DNA of 64,000 nucleotides from Pinus tabuliformis (taxonomy: Eukaryota; Streptophyta; Pinopsida; Pinales; Pinaceae), in the NCBI GenBank assembly GCA_031772625.1, contig CM062815.1, forward strand, positions 916,328,979 to 916,392,978. Reading direction: 5' to 3'. Made by a program: the position numbers and the translations under genes. This document shows, piece after piece, positions 54,699 to 64,000 of the stretch. Under the pieces are notes generated by a model, which had not been told where the DNA came from, made no database searches, and was given only the letters and a program-made list of their open reading frames with translations. Numbering within the stretch: position 1 is the first letter of the stretch; each line of letters starts with the position of its first letter.

Positions 54699-55579
54699 AA
54701 ATAGGCTTGAGTCAGCCTAAGAAGACAAAACGATATGATTCCGAAGCTTGGGGAAATACCAACTCGACAACCTCTACTTGATGATTCCAGTCACGTACTG
54801 ACGTTGAGCTTGGTACTGCATGATGATGTCCCAAAACTGCTTGGTGGTGTCTTTCAGATAGTGGACTCTTACCTCCATAACATCCAGGTAAATGGTCTTG
54901 GAACTTGTGTCCAACCCGTCTTGAAGAATGTGTAGCATGGTGTTGACCATAACCACACCACTGATGTACTTTGCATGTTTTGTGTGCTGAGATCCAAGTC
55001 ATCCCTTGTGGCCTGTCACCCTATCTTCTCCATGTACCTCTTGATCTCCAACCAGACTTGGTTCTTGTGTTTAGCTTTGGTGAGAGAACCTGCATCTGTT
55101 CACTGTCTTCCTCAGCTGTTGGCTATTCCATCTCATCAACCTGTATTGGTGATGTTTTCTCTATCATTGCACCTTGCCTTTCTTCTTATTCCTATTTATT
55201 CTTCTCATGTCCTATTCTTCCTTCGTCTCCTATTTTGATTGCAACGATCTCATTTTTGCTACCTGCAAGCTCTGATTTTCTCTCTTCCTTCGCTCTGTTG
55301 TCTATGTCCTCTGCTTAATTTTTCTTATGTTGTCAAAGCTTCCTGCATGAATATTGAATCCATCTTCACTCTGCAGCTTTGTTCTCCCTTTATTATGTTA
55401 GCAATTTCTTCTTCCCCTGATCCTTTACTGGTTGCTACCTTCTACCACTGTTGTTGGTCTTGCTGACATGTTAGTGTTGGGAATCTACATATATTGGCAA
55501 GTAAATTCGTGCTTGCTCAACTGCTTCCTTGATATTTCTTTCAGTGGTCTCTCTTGAAGTAGCTCTCTTTGGTGCCATG
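54699..55579 (-). pseudogene. Unrecognised degenerate ORF next to LTR I
   Basis: Starts at ATG 55,579 (MAPKRATSRETTERNIKEAVEQAR). It is charged and helical in the first part with stops, then better preserved at 54,774-55,020 (WLEIKRYMEK, DDLDLSTQNMQ, VNTMLHILQDGLDTSSKTIYLDVM, LKDTTKQFWDIIMQYQAQRQYVTGIIK). It ends close to the LTR. It could be the gag of a non-autonomous element that has only gag, or part of an unrelated gene. No zinc knuckle, protease or RT seen. Confidence 0.4.
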
Positions 55580-57237
55580 GTACAATGATTGCTAGAGATA
55601 AGTGCTTCATGAGTGTGGTACCTGTGGGACAGAAAGGACACTCATGGCAAGCAAACACTTACAAATATAACTTTACAACATTCTCAAGGAGTAACCAAGG
55701 CATTGGATGAGAGGAGATGCGTAGTTTTCACTGACAAGGGGTGACTGGTCGACTGTGGGAAGTTCGCATTGTGTAGTACCAACAATTAGTGTGGAAGATT
55801 GATGACTGGAACTACGCAATCCGCAGTTCGGTCTGAGACAAGGCTTGGGAAAGACTGTGCATTGTGTAGTCTCAGTGGCCAAGCTGAGAGGCTAGATCCT
55901 GGAATTTTGTAGTGTGCAGTTGGATCCAGCCTAGGACATACTCTATGTAATTCTAGAAGCTAAGGCAGAGGCCTTGAGTTCCCAGGTTGGGCAGTGCATG
56001 CAGTGAGATGTGATATCCCGACAAGGGGAGCCCAGATCTTCCCATGGGGAGTGTGAAAACAAGAAGATCTAAAGAATTGTGTGAAGTTAAGTGCATATCT
56101 AACTAATTGTATATGTATGCATGTAAAACAAGTCCAACAATGGATCAAAATGAAGGAACACGAAGCATGTGAAGGGAGTCGCCATAATGGCGACCGTTGG
56201 TACAAAAGCAAGAAAACTCATGCGACGCTTGGGGAAGGAAATGTATAACTTGGAACAACACTCTCACAAGCTAAATAAACAAAAGAGACAGAAAAAGCAT
56301 CGAAAGGTGATAAAATAAAAACTCACCCCGAAAAGCGATGAAAATGTTCTAAAGGCTCCTTGATCTCCTAGGGAATCTAGATCTTGATGATCGAATGTAT
56401 AAGTGAGCTATAGGGATGTCCAATACATAGAGCTGAGAAAAAATGGAATTCATGATGTGTATGCTTGAGATCAAGGACAACAATGACACTTGGCAAAAAC
56501 TTCTAAAGATGGCATTGTGTCACCTTTGGGAAAATAATAATGGATCCCTACTTCATAGGGATACTTTTCCTCTTAGATTCTTTATTTTTTAGGAACACAT
56601 TAATGCATAGCCTGGAAATATTATGCAGTTTTGGGAAGGACTCGGAAACTCATCGGCATATGCATCTGGAAGCTGCTAAGGGAATGCTTCTGTAGAATTC
56701 CTGGGCTGAGTGGCTCTGGTTTCCTCTAATGCTCTGCATAGTTTCCCAGTTGAAGACAAGTTGTCCGCTAGGTTTGCGCAATTCTGGAGCTGAAGCTCAC
56801 TACTGGGTTGAACTTCACATTTCCTGAGAGAAAGGTTGGTTTCTCTCTAGGATTGCATAGATCAGCAAGGAAGGCATAGAACCAGATTGAAACCAAGTCA
56901 AGACTTGTGGTTAGACAGTAAATAAAGGAAGAAAACACAAGCTAAATGCAAAAGATAAAGCTCAATCAAAGCACAAGTACCCAAGTGAGTGCGAGATAAG
57001 CTGCTGTGAATTTAGGAGGGAGGCTCCAAAATGAAGCATAGGTAAAATTTTGGAGGGTGGTTGTAGCTGCTACAACATTGGCGACACACTGGTAGAACTC
57101 CAACTCTCTATATGGACCTTGCCTCATGTATAGCGAGTCTAACTCTTCTGGAAGTATTGTTCAATTATTTTATTGTCATGGCTTCTTCACTACCTCGAGT
57201 TAAAGATATAGTCCCTCCCATTCTCTTAATCGGGCAA
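55580..57237. other. Non-coding stretch, no element recognised
   Basis: About 1.66 kb without coding signal. A 9-bp hairpin lies at 55,608-55,616 / 55,638-55,646, and a word gcattgtgtagt occurs at 55,766 and 55,859 with an inverted relative near 55,811. It may be the leader or damaged 5' LTR of the element that owns the family I LTR, but no match to that LTR was seen. Confidence 0.4.
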
Positions 57238-57242
57238 CACAC
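57238..57242. repeat. Target site duplication of J (left)
   Basis: cacac, matched by cacac at 63,312-63,316. Confidence 0.8.
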
Positions 57243-58220
57243 TATAGAAATTTCACTTGTAGATCAACTGATAATGCAATGTTCTAAAGCATAATACTAG
57301 ATCTACTTCTACAACAAACTTTGCAGAACCTTAATCGAATATGAGCAAGATCAAATGGAACACATATAACAAATCAAGAGAAAGAAAACACACATGAACA
57401 TAGTAGATAACTCTGGGGAAAGCCTTAGCCTAAAACCCCAATCTCTGTATTATCATACAAGTGGAAATATCTCAGATTACACAAGAGCCTTAGCTCAAAA
57501 AACTATCCAGCTCTCAATACAATCTCAGAATATTGCTCATGACTATCCTCAGCCCTCCAAGCCTCCTATTTCCTTGCGCTATTTCTCTTGGGGTCCAATG
57601 ATGCCACTTGTGTGGTTGGCCTCATCACACACTCACTAAACTGAAGAAGTAACTGCACAATCCTCAAGGAATGAATTCCTTCTGCATGCAAGAGATATTC
57701 ATAATGGAATATTCCTGCAACTGATAGTACAATTTCCCTCCATCTGATCTCAACTGGGTCTCTGTCTGAACTGACATGCATGAGTTATTTACGAGAGAAT
57801 ATTCAGTTATCTGAAGTGCAGTAGTTACATGTAAACATGCATAAACTAACTGAGCTCACAATTAGTTCTACAAACTATTGGAACTAATCTAATTGGACTT
57901 AACTTAGATAACTGAGCTAACTAATTACAACTCAAAGTACAACTCATCCTCATCTCCTTAATTAAGGGATAAATTCCTCAATCAATGGAGAAACTGTTGC
58001 ATGTCTTCACATAGACTTCATGTTTGATTTTCTCCAACTAATTAACTCAAGATGAATTAATTAATATTTAATCAAACAACTGCTAAGAAAAAATTCGAAT
58101 TTTACTTCTCTATTTTAGTTCAGGTATTAAATAAAATAGGAAGGTATCCCGAAATGCTATTTACGGCAGTTCTATTTTTAACACTTCTATATTTAGCATT
58201 TCTTGTTGCTATTTTCAACA
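57243..58220 (-). repeat. 3' LTR of J
   Basis: 978 bp, tatagaaatttc (TG mutated to TA) to ttttcaaca. It lacks 21 bp present in the right LTR near 62,606-62,630. The minus strand right of it reads GAGAGGGAG, the polypurine tract (58,221-58,229). Confidence 0.92.
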
Positions 58221-58800
58221 CTCCCTCTCAACAAGAAAGGGATTATCAGTCACCCCAATCCTGTCTTTGTGGAACTCAAACTTGCATCTTGACAATGCCT
58301 TAGTCAAAATATCTGCATCCTGCTCCTCGGTCAAAACATATAGCAACAACATGATCCTATTCACCACACAGTCTTGAAGATGATGGTAACAGATATCAAT
58401 GTGCTTGGACCTGTCATGAAACACTATATTCTCAGATAGTTTAATACAACTATGATTATCACGATATATCATGGTTGGATCCAACCTATGACCAAACAAT
58501 CCCACTAGAATCTTCCACGTCCAAATGGCCTTGCATGCTTCCTGACTGGCAGCCATGTATTTAGCCTCTGCTGAGGTAAGTGCAACTAACCTCTGTTTCC
58601 TACTGTACCAGGAAACTGCAGCTGAACCAAGGTTGAAGATTCCTCCAGAAGTGCTCTTCAGGTCTGTTAAACTCCCTGACCAATCCTCATCTATGAAGCC
58701 TTGAAGTTTCACTCCCTCTGTCCATATGTACCACAATCCATACTGAGATGTGCCTCTGAGGTATCTCAGCACATGCTTCGTTGCCTTCCAAAACAACTTG
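58215..58800 (-). pseudogene. Copia RNase H (J)
   Basis: A 193-codon open stretch: WKATKHVLRYLRGT, GFIDEDWSGSLTDLKSTSG (first Asp), SWYSRKQRLVALTSAEAKYMAASQEACKAIW (Glu), YRDNHSCIKLSENIVFHDRSKHIDI (third Asp) and DADILTKALSRCKFEFHKDRIGV near the end. Catalytic residues are present. This is the 3'-most part of pol; the stop overlaps the LTR edge. It would remove RNA from the RNA-DNA hybrid. Confidence 0.88.
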
Positions 58801-60251
58801 GTAGGCTAAACCATAGCTTGACTCAGCTGGTTCACCGCAAAGCACAAATCTGGTCATGTGTTCACTAGATACATCAATGAACCCACAAGTTGCTGATAAA
58901 CAGTAGCAGCTACTATCTCACCTAAAGTAGCATCCTCCTTCCTCCAGTTACGAGCTATAGGAGTCTGCATGGGTTTTCACTTCTCCATGTGGAAGCACCT
59001 GAGTATCTCATTCGCATACTTGCCTTGGGACATAAATACTTCCCCATCCTTCTACCATACTTCCATGCCTAGAAAGTAGTGCATGAGGTCCATGTCTTTC
59101 ATCTCAAACTCTCTTGCAAGGTCCTCATTGCAAGACTTGATCAACTGATCATCACCTGTTAAAATCAGATCATCAACATAAAGAACAATGATCAATGTCT
59201 TACCTTCTACCATGATGTGGTAAAGGTTCGCATCTGCTTCATTCTTTGTGAAGCCCAACCCGGTGAAATAGCTGTCAATCCTGGTGTACCAAGCACGAGG
59301 TACTTGCCTCAGCCCATACAATGCTTGCTTGAGTCGGCACACATGTGACTCACGATCGAAGGTCTCAAATCCTTCCAGCTACTCAATGTACACCTCTTCC
59401 TCAATCTTCCCATTGAGGAATGTAGTCTTCATATCCATCTAATGGATCTTCCAACCCATCTGATCTGATAGTGCCAACATTGATCTAATAGATGAGTACC
59501 TTGCTATAGGAGCAAAGGTCTCATCGTAGTCGATCCCCTCAACCTGTGAGAAACCATGGGCAACAAACCTTGCCTTGTGTTTCTCAACACTGCCATTAGT
59601 TGCTTGCTTTACCTTGTAAAGCCATTGGGAACTAACCACAGACTTGTCTTCCGGTCTTGGGATAATATCCCACACACTGTTATGAATGACAGAGTCATAC
59701 TCCTCTACCATTGCATCAACCCAGACTGGTTGCTGCACTGCTTCCTTGAAAGAAGAAGGTTCGGTTGCTACACACTCCCCAACTAGGGCCATGTAACCAA
59801 TGTACCGCTTGGGAGATCTCCTTTGTTTGTGCTGAGGGGATCGCTGCCCGACATTCTCTCGCGCATCTAGCATCAACCTATCAGCTTCCCTCGAGTGTTT
59901 CCGCCTGCCTCTGGAAGACTCTCCATGAGTGGATGTCTCCACTCCCGGATCCTCTACATGCGGCTGCTCTGCATCATTAGGAGGCTCCTCCTCCTTTGGA
60001 ACCAAAATTTCCTCCTTTGCATGCAACTTGAGCTCCCTCTCAAGTGATACTCGCATGGCTTTCCGCTCGTTGAACTTCAGATCCCTGTGCACTACTATCC
60101 TTTGAATGGCATGCATAAACACCTGATAGTTGTGGGGTGTGTATGTGTACCGCACAAGTATCCACAACTCAGCAGTTGGATATAACTTCTTCCGGGGATC
60201 TTTGGTCACATGGTAGTAAACTGATGATCCAAAGATTCGGAAGTGCCTCAC
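58801..60251 (-). pseudogene. Copia reverse transcriptase (J)
   Basis: 59,439-60,251 (270 codons) has the post-integrase FRIFGSSVYYHV segment, a long charged linker, and the RT start (WVDAMVEEYDSVIHNSVWDI, KARFVAHGFSQVEGIDYDETFAPIARYSSIR). After a break near 59,430, 59,052-59,342 has LKQALYGLRQVPRAWY, LYHIMVEGKTLIIVLYVDDLILTG with intact YVDD and LAREFEMKDMDLMHYFLG. Left of that, broken frames continue the thumb up to 58,800. The WILVRY segment at residues 31-36 replaces the usual FLGY. Confidence 0.88.
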
Positions 60252-61040
60252 ATCTCATCACTTTCTCGAAAAGGCCTCCATAGTTGTCTTCATCCCCAAT
60301 ATACGATGAGGACTTCTGTTCTGCAAGTATATTGTTGCAGTGCATGCCTCAGCCCACAAATGAAGTGGTAGGCTTTGGTCATGCAACATCGCTCAGGCTG
60401 CTCCCACTATAGATCGGTTCTTCCTTTTGGCCACCCCATTCTGTTGTGGGTTATGGGGTACTGTCAGCTCTCGTTTAATTCCTTCTGCAATGTAGGAGTC
60501 CTTAAATTGTTGGGAGACATACTCTCCACCATTGTCACTTCGCAAGGCTCTTATTTTCTTTCCAGAATCTTTCTTTGCCAAGGCTTTAAACTCACAAAAC
60601 CTCAAGAAGGTATTATCCTTCTTTTGCATAAAGTAGATCCAACATCTATGAGAAAAATCATCAATAAAAATAACATAGTACCTTTGTTTAGCAGTGGAGG
60701 CTATAGAGAATGGTCCACATACATCTGAGTGAACTTACTCTAAGATTGCTCCAGCTCTACTATCTCGATCCTGAAAGGAAGATTTTGCATACTTACCTAG
60801 GGTACACCCTTTGCATGTATCCATTTGCTCCAGTTTCCCCTTGGGTAGTTTGATAGAAATTTGCTGCATGATCTTTAGGGCTCCATGGTGCAAGTGGCCG
60901 AGTCTTCTATGCCATAGCTCGCCAACATCTTGGCTTTGCACCAACTCAACTTTGAAACTCAATGCAGCGTAGTTGTCTACCTCCAACTTGTAGAGATTCT
61001 TTACTCGAATCCCAATTCTCTTGGTCTGTCCGATGCCGAT
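60252..61040 (-). pseudogene. Copia pre-integrase and integrase (J)
   Basis: 60,735-60,986: YAALSFKVELVQSQDVGELWHRRLGHLHHGALKIM...CKGCTLGKYAKSSF, the H-H-C-C-type zinc domain. 60,393-60,629: ALRSDNGGEYVSQQFKDSYIAEGIKRELTVPHNPQQNGVAKRKN with the second Asp; the catalytic Glu position (GVAERKN in the family) is Lys here, so the integrase is dead. Between them the first Asp region is broken near 60,640-60,720. Confidence 0.88.
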
Positions 61041-61345
61041 ATGCCTCAGGAATACCTTTCCTTTACTAAAGATACATCATAGCCTTTATCTTCTAGCATA
61101 ACAATGGACACAATATTCTTCTTTAGACCCGATACATACTTGACAGCGGTTAGGGTGAGAGGAGCTCCATGCTTGATCTGAAACACAACTGCGCCTTCAC
61201 CTGAGACATGGTACTTTCCATCATCACCCATCTCAACCCACATCTGGATATCCTTCTCCTGCAGGGTACTAAAAATATTCTTGTCACTTGACATGTGGAG
61301 TGAAGCTCCACTGTCCAGTTACCAAACACATCCCACCATGGATGA
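61041..61345 (-). pseudogene. Copia protease (J)
   Basis: Near 61,300-61,330 the minus strand reads a stop followed by LDSGASLHM, the active site; 61,046-61,294 gives the body (MSSDKNIFSTLQEKDIQMWVEMGDDGKYHV, GAPLTLTAVKYVSGLKKNIVSIVML). The active Asp is intact but a stop lies right before it. Confidence 0.82.
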
Positions 61346-62196
61346 AACCATGCATGTGATAAGAGAGAAATCCAACTTGAACTGTGAGGCAAGGGCGTCA
61401 CCATTAGATCCCTTTGAGGATCCTTTCTTGGATTTCTTCTGTGGACAATTTGTTGCAAAATGGCCCACTTCATGACAATGAAAGCATCACACTTTCGATT
61501 TGTCAAACTTCTTCCCACCATGAGAAGATTTGGATTGGGACGCCTTCCCTTTCCCTTTCCTAGATTTACTCACTAAAGCTAGATTTTATTCATCATCTTG
61601 TTTTGATGAAGATCCATCTCTGGTGCTTCTTCTTATCTCCTCCTGCATCAGATCCGACCAAAGTCATTCCTAATCTGGCAGTTTCTCTCTTCCATTTACC
61701 GAGTCTTAGTAGCTATGCTAGGTCTTAGGAAGATCGAGGAGTGCAAGAGTCACCATTTCATCATCAGTAGTCATGATCCCTACACTTCCAAGCTCATCCC
61801 TGCAAGTGGTGAGCTTGTTCAGGAAGGTAGAGATCGTGTTTCCCTTTTCACACTTGATTTTCTGAAGCTTGTCTTTCATTGCCAGCTACCTTTGATCACT
61901 GTTACTCTGATATAAATATTTCAATGTTTTCCACATCGAAAACGAGGTCTCCTTCCCATGGAGACTCGAGAAAATGTGGTCTCGAACTCCCTCCTGGAGG
62001 ATTCTCCTTGCTCTAGCCACAAATTTCTTCCATTCTGCCAATTATTGGGCATTAGCTATTGTGGGTTTGGGTACTCATTGATCAATGAAGTCCTTCAAAC
62101 CGTTGTCCTCTAATACCGCTTCCATGCGATCCTTCTAGGCTATATAATTCGAGCTTCCATCAAGGGCATACTCGAGTCTTAAATTGTTGAAAGCCA
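61346..62196 (-). pseudogene. Copia gag with zinc knuckle (J)
   Basis: ATG at about 62,196 (MAFNNLRLEYALDG). Capsid (UBN2-like): RRILQEGVRDHIFSSLHG, MWKTLKYLYQSNSDQ, MKDKLQKIKCEKGNTISTFLNKLTTCRDELGSVGI, EMVTLALLDLPK. Knuckle CFHCHEVGHFATNC near 61,460-61,500 with a stop just before the first Cys. About six in-frame stops in 280 codons. Confidence 0.82.
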
Positions 62197-62298
62197 TTGG
62201 TGAAATTGAGATGTGATAAGAACTCGATTTATATAATCAAGAACTTGAAACTACATACTTCTCCCTTATTTGTATACTGTTCTCCGCTTTGATCACCT

Positions 62299-62312
62299 TT
62301 ACTCTGATACCA
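62299..62312 (-). promoter_or_regulatory. Primer binding site of J (tRNA-Met type)
   Basis: Minus strand TGGTATCAGAGTAA, directly abutting the LTR end at 62,313. Confidence 0.9.
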
Positions 62313-63311
62313 TGTAGAAATTTCACCTGTAGATCAACTGATAATGCAATGTTCTAAAGCATAATACTAGATCTACTTCTACAACAAACTTTGCAGAAGC
62401 TTAATTGAATATGAGCAAGATCAATTGGAACACATATAACAGATCAAGAGAAAGCAAACACACATGAACATAGTAGATAACTCTGGGAAAGCCCCAGCCT
62501 AAAACCCCAATCTCTGTATTATCATACAAGTGGAAATATGTTAGATTACATACGAGCCTTAGCTCAGAAAACTATCCAGCTCTCAATACAATCTCAGAAT
62601 ATTGCTCAGAGACTAAATAGACACAACATATGATTATCCTCAGCCCTCCAAGCCTCCTATTTCCTTGCATAGTTTTTCTTTGGGTCCAATGATGCCACTT
62701 GTGTGATTGGCCTCATCACACACTCACTAAACTGAAGAAGTAACTGCACAATCCTCAAGGAGTGAATTCATTCTACATGCAAGAGATATTCATAATGGAA
62801 TATTCCTACAGCTGATAGTACACTGTCCCTCCATCTGTTATCAACTGGGTCTTTGTCTGAACTGACATGCATGAGTTATTTATGAGAGAATATTCAGTTA
62901 TCTGAAGTGCAGTAGTTACATGCAAGCATGCATTAACTAATTGAACTCACAATTAGTTCTACAAACTGTTGGAACTAATCTAACTGGACTTAACTCAGAT
63001 AATTGAGCTAACTAATTACATCTCAAAGTACAAATCATCCTCATCTCCTTAACTAAGGGATAAATTCCTCAATTAATGGAGAAACTATTGCATTTCTTCA
63101 CATAGACTTCATGTTTGATTTTCTCCAACTAATTAACTCAAGATGAATTAATTAATATTTAGTCAAACAACTGCTAAGAACAAATTCAAATTTTACTTCT
63201 CTATTTTATTTCAAGGATTAACTAAAATAGGAAGGTATCCCAAAATGCTATTTATGGCAGTGCTGTTTTTAGCACTTCTATATTTAGCATTTCTTATTGC
63301 TATTTTCAACA
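62313..63311 (-). repeat. 5' LTR of J
   Basis: 999 bp, tgtagaaatttc to ttttcaaca, followed by cacac. Confidence 0.92.
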
Positions 63312-63316
63312 CACAC

Positions 63317-64000
63317 ATACCAATCCAAGTCAACTGAGTTGTTTCAATTGGGGATGAGGGGTATACTGATGCACAAGTTATATAGACTATCAGAGTTTAA
63401 GCTTCATCTCTGGTGTTGCTTCACTGCTAGTAGGCCTAGACAGTACCCTGACAGAGTCACTTCACGAACACAACATCACTCCACTACCAGTGAGGCTAGA
63501 TAGTACCCTGATGGAGTTACTTTCTTCACCTCTCTATCTAAGAAGCCTTTCTCTTCTTTCACCATTATTTTATTTTTTTCATTTTTCAAAGAACTGTGCA
63601 TAGGCACTTATTTATTTCATGAGGCAGAAGAGGGATCCCAATTTATTGAGAGCAGAAGAGGTTGTCCCTTCAGAGAAGTATGTTATATATACCTATGAAA
63701 TACTTGTTAAGGTTTCCCCCTCACCTGACTCTACTTGACTGAGTCGACAAGGGTTAATTGAAAATACATATCTGATTAGAGTAGATGGTACTATTTAAAA
63801 GTTCAAGCATTGTGTTTTCACCAGGACTCACTATGGAAGGAACATATTTTCCATCAGGGTATCATTGACATAAAGAAAGAAATATATTCATAAGGAGAGG
63901 GAATAGACAAATAACAAAATGTTGATAATTGTACAAGTCCTCCTATATATCACCCTACTTATCTCAAGAGCCAAACATGGTTTCATGGGAAACTAATCCT
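63317..64000. other. Host or older repeat DNA, no gene recognised
   Basis: Continuation of the sequence left of J (57,237). It holds two imperfect 60-bp tandem units (63,421-63,480 and 63,481-63,530; ctaga.agtaccctga in each). No coding domain seen. Confidence 0.5.

Larger units (their letters stand above)
57243..63311 (-). mobile_element. Complete Copia element J
   Basis: 6.1 kb with paired LTRs of about 1 kb, duplication cacac, Met-type PBS next to the right LTR and a polypurine tract next to the left LTR. Minus-strand order gag, knuckle, protease, integrase, RT, RNase H. Several stops and frameshifts, but every domain is present. About 8 differences in the first 175 LTR bases. Confidence 0.93.

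Noticed and set aside
55621-55641. Possible second LTR start of family I (TGTCCCACAG on the minus strand)
   Set aside because: Only the first ten bases or so resemble the LTR start at 54,698; the following sequence does not match.
61150-61521. 123-codon minus-strand open frame
   Set aside because: It is out of register with the J gag-protease frame, in which the CFHCHEVGHFATNC knuckle and LDSGAS are read.
62299-62320. tRNA-like segments at the TGGTATCAGA sites
   Set aside because: These are primer binding sites complementary to tRNA 3' ends; no cloverleaf or tRNA boxes accompany them.
63297-63503. 68-codon plus-strand open frame near the right end
   Set aside because: It begins inside the LTR of J and runs over its target duplication into repeats, so it is a chance frame.

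Overview
The window looks like repeat-dense nuclear DNA of a land plant. It is almost entirely LTR retrotransposons, stacked inside each other, and I found no convincing host gene, tRNA or rRNA gene. The elements are large, old and mostly broken, and few have been cleared. That would fit a large, slowly purged genome such as a gymnosperm, but this is inference and no single sequence proves it. I use letters A-J for the elements.

Left block (1-19,894). A Gypsy-type element F (minus; 5' LTR about 18,320-19,890, gag start at 18,282) was hit by a Copia element G (minus; gag-pol 102-3,093, PBS 4,394-4,409, 5' LTR split between 4,410-4,724 and 17,656-about 18,010). The G LTR was then hit by E (minus; 4,725-17,655), a complete Tat-like Gypsy element with 3.2-kb LTRs, TSD aaccc and a nearly intact gag-pol that carries an extra RNase H domain ahead of RT. 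The pol gene of G is also cut at position 101 by an LTR of family I.

Middle block (19,895-43,022). Gypsy element A (plus; TSD taggt; LTRs 19,895-20,748 and 42,185-43,022) keeps a ruined gag-protease and a 3' additional ORF. Its RT-IN part is missing, and its place is taken by C, an Athila-like Gypsy element (minus; about 25,173-40,310) that has a 3' LTR but no 5' LTR. C carries, downstream of integrase, an 18-unit palindromic minisatellite and a long additional ORF with a 12-residue TQT repeat. C in turn holds D (minus; 33,950-37,243; TSD ttatt), a short deletion derivative whose single ORF joins gag-protease straight to the integrase C-terminus.

Right block (43,063-64,000). Gypsy element B (minus; 43,063-51,645; TSD ccaac) is of the same lineage as A and lies only 40 bp from it. 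To its right is a truncated Copia H (plus; about 51,651-53,893), cut by a minus-strand LTR of family I (53,894-54,698). Next comes an unrecognised degenerate ORF (54,712-55,579), then about 1.7 kb without recognisable coding. A complete but decayed Copia element J follows (minus; 57,243-63,311; TSD cacac).

Five elements (A, B, D, E, J) were closed by eye with matching 5-bp target duplications and paired LTRs. Rough hand comparison of LTR stretches orders them E (about 2 % different), J and B (about 5 %), D (7 % or more), A (much more). These are eyeball counts on short stretches, not alignments.
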